Source: Colwellia hornerae (GTDB lineage: Bacteria > Pseudomonadota > Gammaproteobacteria > Enterobacterales > Alteromonadaceae). Taken from it: a stretch of DNA of 64,000 nucleotides. Shown here piece by piece: positions 10,776 through 19,521 of this stretch; within the stretch, counting starts at the first letter, position 1, and the number at the start of each line of letters is the position of its first letter. Location: the NCBI RefSeq assembly GCF_007954355.1, contig NZ_VOLR01000006.1, forward strand, positions 62,001 through 126,000, in the 5' to 3' direction. The position numbers and the translations under genes were made by a program. The notes under the pieces were generated by a model. It made no database searches. It saw only the letters and a program-made list of their open reading frames with translations, and was not told the DNA's origin.

Positions 10776-11929
10776 AAAGCCACTATATCTCCTTGTGATA
10801 AACCACTTTTAATGACCACTTTATCTCCAACGATATGAGCAACCTCAATGGTTTCTTCATGATCTGAAAAAAGGCCGGTAATTCGAACACTCCCTTGGCC
10901 ATTTTCTAACTTAACGGCTTGCGATGACAAGGTTAGCGCGTTATCAATCACTGCGATAACAACCTCAATACGTGCGGTCATGCCTGGGCGTATCACCGTA
11001 TCTTTAGGTTGTTCAAAAGCAATAATAGCATCAAACACACGACGTTTATCTTGTGAAGATTTATCACGAAAAACCCGGCCTAATTCAACGATTTTTCCCT
11101 GCAAAACAATTTCTTGAGTACCATCAATCATAATTTTTACTTTTTGATTAAGTTTGATTTTGCCACTGTCAGGTTCAGCAATTTGTGCTTTTAATTGCAT
11201 CTGTTCAATAACAGCAAGTTCAACAATTGGCTGGCCAAATTGAATACTCTCACCCACCGCTGGCTTTTCTCCTTGCCAATTAGCTCGGTAGATAACCATG
11301 CCATCAATTGGTGCTTTAACTTTCAAACGCTCAATGTCACTTTTAAAGTCATTTACCTCTGCGGTTAAGCGATTTACTTTTCCCTTTGCCAACTTTAAAT
11401 TGAGTGCTTTATTGTTTTTATGAAAAGTGAGTCGCTCTTTAGCAAGAAATAAATCATTTTCGGCAATAGTAAAATCAATCACCGACTTTTTGCGATCATT
11501 TTCAGCGCGACTGTTATCAATAATATCGGCTTTACGCTCAGCTTTTTCATACTCCATTTGCTTTTCAGCAATACTGAGAATAAGTTCTTGCTCTGACTCT
11601 TCTTCCTTAATTTTTTTATTTTCCAGTTCCTTTTGCGCCCGGTCTAAGTCAGCTTGTTTATCAACTAGCCTATCCATCACTTTTTTACTGTCGAAGGCAA
11701 CGATCACTTCACCTTTTTTTACGCGGGTATTCTCGGGTGTTAACTGCTTAATTTGATACTGCCACATACGGGAAACTGACGGTGGTGCTATCATTGCCGT
11801 TTGCTTTGACTCTAATTCCCCACTAGCGCTAACAACCAAACGCACTTGTTCTAACTTCACGGTTTCACTGGGTGCTTTTTCACAAGCACATAGTAATATT
11901 AACAATATGGTTGCAAAGTATTTATTCAC
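10772..11929 (-). CDS. HlyD/MacA-type periplasmic adaptor lipoprotein (second of three)
   Basis: This 385-aa protein starts with a short lipoprotein signal (ILLILLCACEKAP, lipobox LCAC). The lipoyl half VKKGEVIVAFDS (near 65) is followed by a charged coiled-coil hairpin (about 80-190, rich in K and E) and by VKAPIDGMVIYRANWQGEKP; the C-terminal part shows the usual adaptor barrel (RPGMTARIEV) and ends GLSQGDIVAL. It overlaps the upstream adaptor by 8 bases and the downstream one by 4, so it is tightly coupled in the operon. It is a paralogue of the other two adaptors, and may form a mixed hexamer with them; that is inference. Confidence 0.8.
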   Translation of the reverse strand: MNKYFATILLILLCACEKAPSETVKLEQVRLVVSASGELESKQTAMIAPPSVSRMWQYQIKQLTPENTRVKKGEVIVAFDSKKVMDRLVDKQADLDRAQKELENKKIKEEESEQELILSIAEKQMEYEKAERKADIIDNSRAENDRKKSVIDFTIAENDLFLAKERLTFHKNNKALNLKLAKGKVNRLTAEVNDFKSDIERLKVKAPIDGMVIYRANWQGEKPAVGESIQFGQPIVELAVIEQMQLKAQIAEPDSGKIKLNQKVKIMIDGTQEIVLQGKIVELGRVFRDKSSQDKRRVFDAIIAFEQPKDTVIRPGMTARIEVVIAVIDNALTLSSQAVKLENGQGSVRITGLFSDHEETIEVAHIVGDKVVIKSGLSQGDIVAL

Positions 11930-12893
11930 TTGGGCTTACTCCTGTAAACTCTAATTGAGCGCTCATGCCCGGTAATAAGGTTAAGGCTTCATCAAGCGAA
12001 AAAGAGAAAACAGCGCGATAGTAAACATCATTGCCCCACTCTTTACGTTCTTCGGGTTGGCTCGATATTTCGGTTAATGTAGCCACGAGGTTATATTGTG
12101 GAAAAGCATCTAGCTTAAAATCGACAACGCTATCTACACGCATATTCTTGTAGTCAACTTCATGTACCCAAGCTTCAATATATAAACCATTTACCGACGG
12201 AATTTTTGCGATTTCCCAAGAAGGTTGCGCCGTCATTCCGACAAATACTTTTTCACCATTCCAAGGATGTATCCCATAAAGTACCGGACCACTTCGCTCG
12301 GCATAAACACTCATCTGCTTGAGTTTGTACTCATTGTATTGCAATTTATCCTGATGCTTTACAATGGTAATTTTTTGCTTGGTCACAGCAACCTTATTAG
12401 CGACCTTGACTTGCTTTAAATTTTCGAGCGCTTTCGCATTAGCGACAACCGCTTTTTCAAGCCCAAGTTGGTTTTTTTGATAATCATATTCACTTAAATG
12501 AACAACAGCAATACCCGCATCGATACGTGCTTTATCAAGTAATAATGCAGTTCTCTTTTGCCCGTAAGTCGCTTCTAAAAGTGATTGTTTAGCACTACTA
12601 GTCAAACGAAATAACTCTTCATTTGCGGCAATCAAACTTACCTTTTCTTGTTCTATTTGACTTTGAATTGAGCCACTGTCGAAGACGACAACTAAATCAC
12701 CTTTTTTAGCTATCTCACCTTCTGGTAATAACCATTGCACTTGAACATTCCAACTATCTGTTTTAGGTGAGTAAAATGTTTGATTGTCGCTGGCTTTAAT
12801 TTGACCGGATAAGATTAAAGGGGCTTGAACTTCGGCTAAGGACGAGCCGCTAAAAGCAAGTATAGCGATTGATAATATTAGTTTTTGATACAT
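11922..12893 (-). CDS. HlyD-type periplasmic adaptor (first of three)
   Basis: This is the shortest (323 aa) of the three tandem adaptors. It has a classical signal peptide (LSIAILAFSGSSLAEVQ) without a lipobox cysteine, unlike its two downstream paralogues, so it is probably soluble in the periplasm. The lipoyl motif AKKGDLVVVFDSG lies near residue 60, a helical hairpin spans about 75-195, and LLPGMSAQLEFTG ends the barrel domain; the C-terminal membrane-proximal domain is short. Its start lies inside the 3' end of the ATPase gene (16-base overlap), next to the 39-bp tandem duplication. The role in the exporter is inferred from context only. Confidence 0.75.
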   Translation of the reverse strand: MYQKLILSIAILAFSGSSLAEVQAPLILSGQIKASDNQTFYSPKTDSWNVQVQWLLPEGEIAKKGDLVVVFDSGSIQSQIEQEKVSLIAANEELFRLTSSAKQSLLEATYGQKRTALLLDKARIDAGIAVVHLSEYDYQKNQLGLEKAVVANAKALENLKQVKVANKVAVTKQKITIVKHQDKLQYNEYKLKQMSVYAERSGPVLYGIHPWNGEKVFVGMTAQPSWEIAKIPSVNGLYIEAWVHEVDYKNMRVDSVVDFKLDAFPQYNLVATLTEISSQPEERKEWGNDVYYRAVFSFSLDEALTLLPGMSAQLEFTGVSPSE

Positions 12894-13600
12894 AGTCTGT
12901 CCTCAATGATGTTACCGTCTTTCATGCGGATCATTCTGTCCTCAATGATGTTACCGTCTTTCATGCGGATCATTCTGTCCGCATACGCAGCAATATCTTC
13001 TTCATGAGTCACCATAACAATAGTCTGCCCCTGATTATGTAGTTCACAGAGTAGATCCATAATTTCATAAGAGGTTTTAGAATCTAAGTTACCCGTCGGT
13101 TCATCCGCAAAAATAACTTCGGGACGATTCACTAGCGCCCGAGCAATAGCAACACGTTGACGTTGCCCGCCAGACATTTCAAAGGGTTTATGATGCCAAC
13201 GCGAAGATAAACCTACTTTATCCAGCATTTCCATACCCCGTTTTTTAGCGTCTTGTGGGTCGGCATTACTGTAACGCAGCGGTAAAATAACGTTATCAAG
13301 GGCTGTTAAACGTGGTAATAAATGAAAGGTTTGGAAGATAAAACCTATTTTGCGATTGCGGATCTGAGAGAGACTTTCATCATCAATATTTTTTATAGAC
13401 TCGCCAGATAGTAAGTATTCGCCAGAAGTCGGTGTATCGAGGCAACCCAATATACTCATTAACGTTGATTTTCCTGAACCCGATGTGCCCATAATCGCAA
13501 CGAATTCATTGTTTTCGATGGTTAAAGAAACATTATTTAGGGCAATGACTTGAGTTTCGCCTTCACCATAAATTCGACTGATGTTATCGATTTTGATCAC
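12878..13600 (-). CDS. ABC transporter ATPase, LolD/MacB type, with C-terminal 13-aa duplication
   Basis: This 240-aa ATPase powers the exporter. It shows Walker A GTSGSGKST (near 38-46), Q-loop IFQTFHLLPRL, signature MSGGQRQRVAIARAL, Walker B VIFADEPTGNLD and switch histidine VTHEEDIAAYADR, all typical of the LolD/MacB family. The catalytic core ends at IRMKDGNIIE; then the segment DRMIRMKDGNIIE is repeated exactly in tandem because of a 39-bp duplication, and the protein ends LCIKN. The repeat keeps the frame, so the ATPase is probably still active. It is the first gene of the five-gene operon and is read divergently from the MFS gene. Confidence 0.88.
   Translation of the reverse strand: MIKIDNISRIYGEGETQVIALNNVSLTIENNEFVAIMGTSGSGKSTLMSILGCLDTPTSGEYLLSGESIKNIDDESLSQIRNRKIGFIFQTFHLLPRLTALDNVILPLRYSNADPQDAKKRGMEMLDKVGLSSRWHHKPFEMSGGQRQRVAIARALVNRPEVIFADEPTGNLDSKTSYEIMDLLCELHNQGQTIVMVTHEEDIAAYADRMIRMKDGNIIEDRMIRMKDGNIIEDRLCIKN
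12897..12980. repeat. Perfect 39-bp tandem duplication (2 copies plus 6 bases)
   Basis: Two identical 39-bp copies (12897-12935 and 12936-12974), followed by six further matching bases, lie in the 3' end of the ABC ATPase gene. The unit is 13 codons, so the frame is kept. Identity at every position suggests a recent slippage duplication. Confidence 0.95.
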
Positions 13601-13772
13601 TTATTACACTCCATAAAAATTAATCCCTGTTAATGCATTACTTTTACCTAACAAATAAAGGTAAAATAATCAGCGTAACAATATATAGCTTTAAATTTTA
13701 ATCATACACTGCTGAACTGTAATAATTTGTTTCAATTAAGACAGCCTTTACAGCCTCAAACGTTGGAAAATA

Positions 13773-14951
13773 ATGTCAATTAAAGATCGCCTTAACCAAC
13801 CAGAAGATCTATTACTCGCGATGGCATTTATCATGCCGCTAATTTTTAGTGTTTGGATGGTTTTACTCAATAATTTTGTTATCGAAAAGGCCAGTTTTAC
13901 CGGTAAAGAAATTGGTATTTTACAAAGTCTCCGTGAAATACCTGGATTTTTAGCCTTTACGGTTATTTATCTATTACTGTTTATTAAAGAACAAAAACTA
14001 GCCATTATTTCATTAGCCGTTACCGCTATTGGGGTAATAATGACTGGATTTTTTCCTTCTGTTTTAGGTTTGTATCTCACCACTGTTATCATGTCTATTG
14101 GCTTTCATTATTTTGAAACAGTAAACCAGTCATTAACCATGCAATGGATTGATAAGGATAAGACCGCTTATTTTCTAGGGCGTCTATTGTCAGTAAAGTC
14201 GGCGGCATCACTACTCGCATTTAGCAGTATTTGGTTGATAATGGAAAAGTTCTCGTGGTCTTATCAAAGTACTTATGCCTTATTTGGTTTACTCGGCCTA
14301 GTGCTCACTATTTGTTTAGCATTTTCTTTTAAAGAATTTCCCGTTAAAGTTGAACAAGAAAAACGCCTGATACTACGTAAGCGTTATTGGTTGTTCTACG
14401 CCTTGACCTTTTTTAGTGGTGCGCGCCGCCAAATATTTACCGTATTTGCGGGTTTTTTAATGGTAGAAAAATTTGGTTATAGCGTTGCTGATATCAGTGC
14501 ATTATTCTTAATAAACTATGTTTTTAATTGGTTATTCGCAGCAAAAATAGGCAAGTTGATCGGTATTATTGGTGAACGTCGGGTGCTAAAATTTGAATAT
14601 ATCGGTTTAATTACTATCTTTATTGCCTATGGCTTTGTCGAAAACTCGACGATCGCAGCAAGCTTATATGTGATAGATCATTTATTTTTTGCTTTAGCTA
14701 TTGCGATTAAAACCTACTTTCAAAAAATAGCCAAGCCTGAAGATTTAGCATCAAGTGCTGGTGTTAGTTTTTCAATTAATCATATTGCTGCTGTGGTTAT
14801 TCCGGCGTTGCTTGGTTTAGTGTGGATTTATAACCCGTCATGGGTCTTTTATATTGGTGCTGGCTTTGCTTGTTGTTCTTTGATTTTATCGCATTTGATT
14901 CCATGCCAACCAAGGGAAGGCGTCGAATTTAGATACCAAGAAACCTCTTAA
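13773..14951 (+). CDS. Major facilitator superfamily transporter
   Basis: This 392-aa integral membrane protein has about 12 hydrophobic segments in two halves (about 15-190 and 210-385), separated by a basic loop (EQEKRLILRKRYW), as in MFS transporters. I do not recognise the substrate. The short N-terminus (MSIKDRLNQPEDLLLAMAF) precedes the first helix. It stands alone, divergent from the ABC export operon (172-base gap holding both promoters) and convergent with the EAL regulator, from which a bidirectional hairpin separates it. Confidence 0.75.
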   Translation: MSIKDRLNQPEDLLLAMAFIMPLIFSVWMVLLNNFVIEKASFTGKEIGILQSLREIPGFLAFTVIYLLLFIKEQKLAIISLAVTAIGVIMTGFFPSVLGLYLTTVIMSIGFHYFETVNQSLTMQWIDKDKTAYFLGRLLSVKSAASLLAFSSIWLIMEKFSWSYQSTYALFGLLGLVLTICLAFSFKEFPVKVEQEKRLILRKRYWLFYALTFFSGARRQIFTVFAGFLMVEKFGYSVADISALFLINYVFNWLFAAKIGKLIGIIGERRVLKFEYIGLITIFIAYGFVENSTIAASLYVIDHLFFALAIAIKTYFQKIAKPEDLASSAGVSFSINHIAAVVIPALLGLVWIYNPSWVFYIGAGFACCSLILSHLIPCQPREGVEFRYQETS

Positions 14952-14968
14952 ATATATTAGCCAATAAA

Positions 14969-14995
14969 AAAGCCGAGACATTATATCTCGGCTTT
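14969..14995. terminator. Bidirectional terminator between MFS and EAL genes
   Basis: AAAGCCGAGA and TCTCGGCTTT form a 10-bp stem with a 7-base loop. On the plus strand it is followed by a T-rich stretch, and on the minus strand by a T run (complement of the A run before it), so it can serve both convergent genes. Confidence 0.85.
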
Positions 14996-15026
14996 AATTT
15001 ATTCAAGCTAGCAACAACAGTATGTA

Positions 15027-17249
15027 TTACTTATTGTTACGTAAAAATGTTAAAAACTCATCAGCAGGCATAGGTTTAGCATAAAAAAAACCTTGCACTT
15101 CGTCACATCCTTGAGCGATTAAATGCGCTTGTTGTTCTTCCTCTTCGATACCTTCAGCAATAACTTTTAAGTTCATTTGCTTACCGAGGTTAATAATTGT
15201 ATCTGCAATCAATGACTGCCCAGGCTCTGCAATTCCAGTAATAAACGAACGGTCAACCTTTAAACGGTCAAGCGGTAGTTGTTGTAAATAACTCATTGAT
15301 GAATAGCCCGTACCAAAGTCATCAAGCGCAATGCTAATACCCTCAGCTTTCAACTTAACTAATGCATCAATAACAACTTGTGGCTCATCCATTAAAATAT
15401 TTTCAGTGATCTCTAATTCGAGCTTACTTGGTTTAACATCATGATTAATCGTCGCTTGAATGATACTGTCAACGAAGTTATCACGTTTAAATTGTGGGAT
15501 AGAAACGTTAACAGAAATACCAACATGATCGAATTTCTGTTGTTCTAATACCTTAATTTGTTTACAGGCTTGGTTAATAACCCAATCGCCAATTTCTACA
15601 ATCAACCCTGAATATTCTGCTAGAGGAATAAACACAGCCGGTGAAATAAACTTTCCTTCGGCAGTGCGCCAGCGCAATAATGCTTCAGCGCCAATAACCT
15701 TACCGGTAATTAGGCTAAGCTGAGGCTGATACCAAAGTTCTAAACGATTATCTGCAAAATCAGTACGTAACTGTCTGATCATACCTAAACGCCAAAGTGT
15801 TTCATCTTCCATTTCTTTTTTGTAATAAACAAAATTTGCGTGATTACTTTTCTTGGCTAAATTCAAGGCGATGTTTATTTGATTGAGAACATTTACCCCT
15901 TGCGAACCGGCACTACTTTTTGAGCACAGCCCAAAACATGCCGTTACAGGTAATAATTGTTCTCCCGCAATAAACGAACGATGAAATAGTGACATTAATT
16001 TATCAGGATTTACACTTTCAGCGGGACCAATAACACCAAATACATCGGCGCCCATGCGAGCAAGCTGACAATTGTTTCCTAATTCTTTCATGCGCTCTGT
16101 AACAGCGAGTAACAGCTTATTACCTAAATCTTGTCCTAAGCCATCATTAATATCACTAAAGTGATTTATATCGATTAAGGCGGCAACCAAATTGGGTTCT
16201 TCTGACTGACTAAATTTGTCGAGCAAATTAACAAACTCTAAGCGGTTGGGTAGCTCAGTTAGCCAATCGCGATAGGCAGCATTGCGTAGTTTTTGAAAGA
16301 GGTGAACATTTTCATAGCCGATGGCGACATTGGCTAAAAACACTTCGATTAACTGTATTTGAATGTCGGTTAACTCTTGCTCAACTTCAAGATAAATAAC
16401 AGCGCGATAACCACCGCTTGCTAAATACAATACCGCAAAGTCACTACCATAATTATTTTGTTTTTGAGTGAAACAGCTACTCATGCGATCTTGTGCTGAA
16501 TCTCTGTCGAAGCAAGAAATCTTTTGATTAATAAGTTCAGCGCTATGGCCGATTTGACCTAAAATATGTAAACTTAAATCGTCAGAGCCTTCAATAATAC
16601 CTTGCCCGCGTGCACAAAAAACACTGCAATGACTCTTACTCAGTTTGATTAATTGCGACAACACACCTTCTGCATATTCATGAATACTGTGCAGTTCAAG
16701 TAAATCGGCAGTAGCACTAATTATTTTTTCTAGGCCTAAGCGATTTTGGTTAACCGAATGAATTTGTTGATATGAACGAATAGCCGCGTACACGGTAGTC
16801 ACTAACTTGCGACGAGTTAATTCTGTTTTAGTTTTATAGTCGTTAATATCATAATCTTTGATAACACTTTCTTCAGGAGCGTAACCGGGTTGGCCGGTTC
16901 TTAAAACAATACGTATATCTTGGCGAGATAAAGTTTCTCGAATATGTTTTACAACATTTAAGCCAGCATCATCAGTTTCCATGACAACATCGAGTAATAC
17001 CAAAACGATATCTTCGTGTTCTTCAATAAGCTGACATGCGTCACGACCTGAGTAGGCATGTATATACTCTAGGTTTTTACCTAAGACAACGAGATCTGAG
17101 AGTGCTAACTGAGTAACAGAGTGAATTTCGGGATCGTCATCAACAATCAGAACTTTCCACGTTTCAGCACTGCCATCATTTAGAATTTCATCTTCATCAC
17201 TATCATCAATAAATAAAAAGTCGTCATTATTATTTTCTGAAGCCTGCAT
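15027..17249 (-). CDS. REC-DUF3369-GGDEF-EAL response regulator, probable c-di-GMP phosphodiesterase
   Basis: The 740-aa protein starts with an acidic leader and a receiver domain (about 32-150) with phospho-acceptor D87 (LVLLDVVM) and acidic pocket VDDD (37-39). A DUF3369/GAF-like sensor region follows (about 160-320). The GGDEF domain (about 330-470) has MGADVF in place of GGDEF, so cyclase activity is unlikely. The EAL domain (about 480-740) keeps the catalytic motifs EALLRW (E522), ITENILM, ALDDFGTGYSS, KVDRSFI and AEGIEEEEQ, so c-di-GMP hydrolysis is expected, switched by phosphorylation. No histidine kinase gene is next to it. It would influence motility, biofilm or secretion. Confidence 0.9.
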   Translation of the reverse strand: MQASENNNDDFLFIDDSDEDEILNDGSAETWKVLIVDDDPEIHSVTQLALSDLVVLGKNLEYIHAYSGRDACQLIEEHEDIVLVLLDVVMETDDAGLNVVKHIRETLSRQDIRIVLRTGQPGYAPEESVIKDYDINDYKTKTELTRRKLVTTVYAAIRSYQQIHSVNQNRLGLEKIISATADLLELHSIHEYAEGVLSQLIKLSKSHCSVFCARGQGIIEGSDDLSLHILGQIGHSAELINQKISCFDRDSAQDRMSSCFTQKQNNYGSDFAVLYLASGGYRAVIYLEVEQELTDIQIQLIEVFLANVAIGYENVHLFQKLRNAAYRDWLTELPNRLEFVNLLDKFSQSEEPNLVAALIDINHFSDINDGLGQDLGNKLLLAVTERMKELGNNCQLARMGADVFGVIGPAESVNPDKLMSLFHRSFIAGEQLLPVTACFGLCSKSSAGSQGVNVLNQINIALNLAKKSNHANFVYYKKEMEDETLWRLGMIRQLRTDFADNRLELWYQPQLSLITGKVIGAEALLRWRTAEGKFISPAVFIPLAEYSGLIVEIGDWVINQACKQIKVLEQQKFDHVGISVNVSIPQFKRDNFVDSIIQATINHDVKPSKLELEITENILMDEPQVVIDALVKLKAEGISIALDDFGTGYSSMSYLQQLPLDRLKVDRSFITGIAEPGQSLIADTIINLGKQMNLKVIAEGIEEEEQQAHLIAQGCDEVQGFFYAKPMPADEFLTFLRNNK

Positions 17250-17517
17250 ATCGTCCTCAATTAACCAGAAAAATACTACTGATTAAGGTTTTTTTTTCAC
17301 ATCAAATTTTATTATGAATTATATTCCCAATTAACTACATAATAAGAGTCAGTTAAATAATATTCAACCTAGAATTACAATTATATTCATAATTTCAATT
17401 GCTTCCTTAATTTATGTTAAGTTTAGATGAATAAAGAGAAGATTGCTGATTTTAATTTTCCAGCGTATGCTTAGAAAAAATAGTAATGAAAATAATATAT
17501 TAGTTACGGTAATTTTT

Positions 17518-18432
17518 ATGAAAGACATCAACGAACCCTCAACTGCACCGCTGGTTATTGCTGATGAGCCAGTTAACAGCGAAGTAATAAAAACAACAAC
17601 AGCTACGGCTAAAAATAGTAGTAATAAAAAAAGTGCTGGTGTTTCTTCCCAAATGCAACTTCTTGCATTAGCCAAAAACTTTGTACTGGATGGTGGCTTA
17701 GTTTCTTCAGATAAACAGATGCCACTAGAAGAAAGAACCCAAAAAAGAGCACGGATTGCCGCATTACGAAAACAAGAAAATCTTGAAGCGATCATAAAAA
17801 AGTCGGTAAATTACTGTTCTGCTACCGAGTTCACCAATAAAGCAGATGCTGATTGGTTTAGTACCTTCACCGAACTTGCTGAAGATGTTAGTAATACCAC
17901 CATGCAAAACTTGTGGGCAAAAATACTCGCTGGCGAAATATCACAACCCGGTTCATTTTCCACTAAAACCCTCAAGGTTTTTCGTGCCATGAGTATCACA
18001 GAAGCAAAATTGTTAGCAAAGGCCTGTAGCTTAGCCGTGACAGAACAGACAAAAAGAAATATACGTATTATTTCAGGAGCCTACCAGACACCTGGCTTAC
18101 TAAACTTTTTTAGTAAAAATAGAGAACAAAATATAACCTTTAGTCAATTTTCCTTGAGCTATGCTGATTTGCTAATTCTAGCCGATAATCATCTGGTCTT
18201 TATTCAAGAGACAGAATCTAACCCCATGAACAAGTCAGAGTCGTTTCATTTTAACTTTAACGGTAAGCCATTAACGCTGACCGCCAATAAATCATCCTGT
18301 GTACTGAAGTTTTATAAATTTACCCCAATAGGCAGCGAGCTAGCACGCCTAATCAGCGATAATATTGATGATACTTATTTGCAGCATTTAAAAAGTGCAT
18401 TAAGCGAAAACTTTTCAATTATAGAAGGATAA
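17518..18432 (+). CDS. TIGR03899 family protein, function unknown
   Basis: This cytoplasmic protein of about 304 aa matches my recollection of the TIGR03899 family of marine gammaproteobacteria: LLALAKNFVLDGGL, then MPLEERTQKRARIAALRKQEN, then DWFSTFTELAEDVSN and LWAKILAGEISQPGSFS. The last block also resembles DUF2806-type proteins. I chose the ATG at 17518 because the region before it (with further in-frame ATGs at 17467 and a start at 17443) is low-complexity and AT-rich; none has a strong ribosome site. There is no signal peptide or membrane segment. No neighbour suggests a pathway. A hairpin follows the stop. Confidence 0.65.
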   Translation: MKDINEPSTAPLVIADEPVNSEVIKTTTATAKNSSNKKSAGVSSQMQLLALAKNFVLDGGLVSSDKQMPLEERTQKRARIAALRKQENLEAIIKKSVNYCSATEFTNKADADWFSTFTELAEDVSNTTMQNLWAKILAGEISQPGSFSTKTLKVFRAMSITEAKLLAKACSLAVTEQTKRNIRIISGAYQTPGLLNFFSKNREQNITFSQFSLSYADLLILADNHLVFIQETESNPMNKSESFHFNFNGKPLTLTANKSSCVLKFYKFTPIGSELARLISDNIDDTYLQHLKSALSENFSIIEG

Positions 18433-18434
18433 GA

Positions 18435-18458
18435 ATTGGTGGTTTAAGAACCACCAAT
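18435..18458 (+). terminator. Hairpin after the TIGR03899 gene
   Basis: ATTGGTGGTT and AACCACCAAT form a perfect 10-bp stem with a 4-base loop starting 2 bases after the stop codon. There is no T run, so it may stabilise the transcript end or act with Rho. Confidence 0.5.
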
Positions 18459-18529
18459 GTAGATACTGATACACCCTCATCATCCAGCTATAAGTCCGGT
18501 TATCTTGCCACCAAACCACATCACCCTGC

Positions 18530-18675
18530 CACCAGCCCCGTCATCCTGAACTCGTTTCAGGACCTGTACTTACATCCCAAATACAGATACTGAAATAAAT
18601 TCAGCATGACGACAAGAGTACACACCAGACCCTGCCACCAGTCACGTCGGCAAATTCAGTATGACGACAAAAAGT
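18530..18675. repeat. Dispersed intergenic repeat of the TCATCCTGAA type
   Basis: The 312-base gap between the TIGR03899 gene and cysH contains TCCTGAACTCGTTTCAGGA (a small dyad), two copies of CCTGCCACCAG, and two near-copies of ATTCAGyATGACGACAA. The core TCATCCTGA also occurs at 24414, in the array near 24560-24930, and at 35522, so it looks like a dispersed repeat family. No gene is seen here. Confidence 0.5.
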
Positions 18676-18684
18676 GCCCCACAT

Positions 18685-18715
18685 AAAAAAGGACAAGCAT
18701 CTAAGATGTTTGTCC
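18685..18715 (-). terminator. Rho-independent terminator of cysJIH
   Basis: On the minus strand GGACAAACAT pairs with ATGCTTGTCC (10-bp stem with one G-U, 5-base loop) and a run of six T follows. It lies 30 bases after the cysH stop. Confidence 0.85.
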
Positions 18716-18744
18716 TTAATAGTAAACATTAAGTTGGGCGTTAT

Positions 18745-19521
18745 TTAAATACCGTCACCGTCAGTATGTAAACCACATTCTCTCGCCATACCAGAAAAGC
18801 GGGTATCACTTTCATTCATACCTAACGTTAATGGCCGTGTACTATGTGTGTCGCCAACCGATACATAGCCTTGATCCCATAAAGGATGATAAGGCAAGTT
18901 ATGCTTAGTTAGGTATTCATGTACATCCTTATTACTCCAATCAATAATAGGATGTACTTTAAAACGACCGCGTAAAATACTAACTACAGACAAGCCTTCA
19001 CGATGCTCAGATTGCTGACGACGTACACCAGAAAACCATGTTGCTGCATTGAGCTCATGTAAACCACGTTCTAGCGGCTCAACTTTATTACGGCGATTAT
19101 AAGCTTTGAGTGATGTTTCATCTTTTGCCCATTCTTCGCCATATTTTGCTTGTTGCCATGCCGCACTTTCTGTTGCGCTATAAACGTGTAAATTCAATTT
19201 TAAGCGTTCGTTGAGCTGTTCAATAAACTGATAAGTTTCAGGGAACAAGTGCCCCGTGTCGGTAACAATTACCGGTATATTCGCATCGACTTGCGTCAAC
19301 ATATGCAACATAACCGCAGATTGAATGCCAAAGCTAGAAGACAAAACAAACTGCGATGGTAAATTTTCCATCGACCATTCAACTCGTTCAATAGCGGTTT
19401 GCTGTTCTAATAGCTCGTTCCACTGATTAAGCCAAGGCTTAGGTAAGGACGCCGGGAAACGGTTATTAATCGGTGCTTTTGCCGCAGCGATATCAGCACT
19501 ATGAATAATAGGCTTAGTCAT
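18745..19521 (-). CDS. cysH: Phosphoadenosine phosphosulfate (PAPS) reductase CysH
   Basis: CysH reduces PAPS to sulfite with thioredoxin in assimilatory sulfate reduction. The 258-aa protein has the PP-loop-like [14 protein letters not shown] (near 61-74) and [11 protein letters not shown], and the C-terminal ECGLH with the catalytic cysteine C249. The extra cysteine pairs that bind the iron-sulfur cluster of APS reductases are absent, which favours PAPS as substrate. It overlaps cysI by 8 bases and ends the cysJIH operon, before a strong terminator. Confidence 0.96.
   Translation of the reverse strand: MTKPIIHSADIAAAKAPINNRFPASLPKPWLNQWNELLEQQTAIERVEWSMENLPSQFVLSSSFGIQSAVMLHMLTQVDANIPVIVTDTGHLFPETYQFIEQLNERLKLNLHVYSATESAAWQQAKYGEEWAKDETSLKAYNRRNKVEPLERGLHELNAATWFSGVRRQQSEHREGLSVVSILRGRFKVHPIIDWSNKDVHEYLTKHNLPYHPLWDQGYVSVGDTHSTRPLTLGMNESDTRFSGMARECGLHTDGDGI

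Noticed and set aside
17412-17795. A 127-aa hydrophobic frame on the minus strand
   Set aside because: It overlaps the start of the TIGR03899 gene in antisense and shows no ribosome site or family motif.
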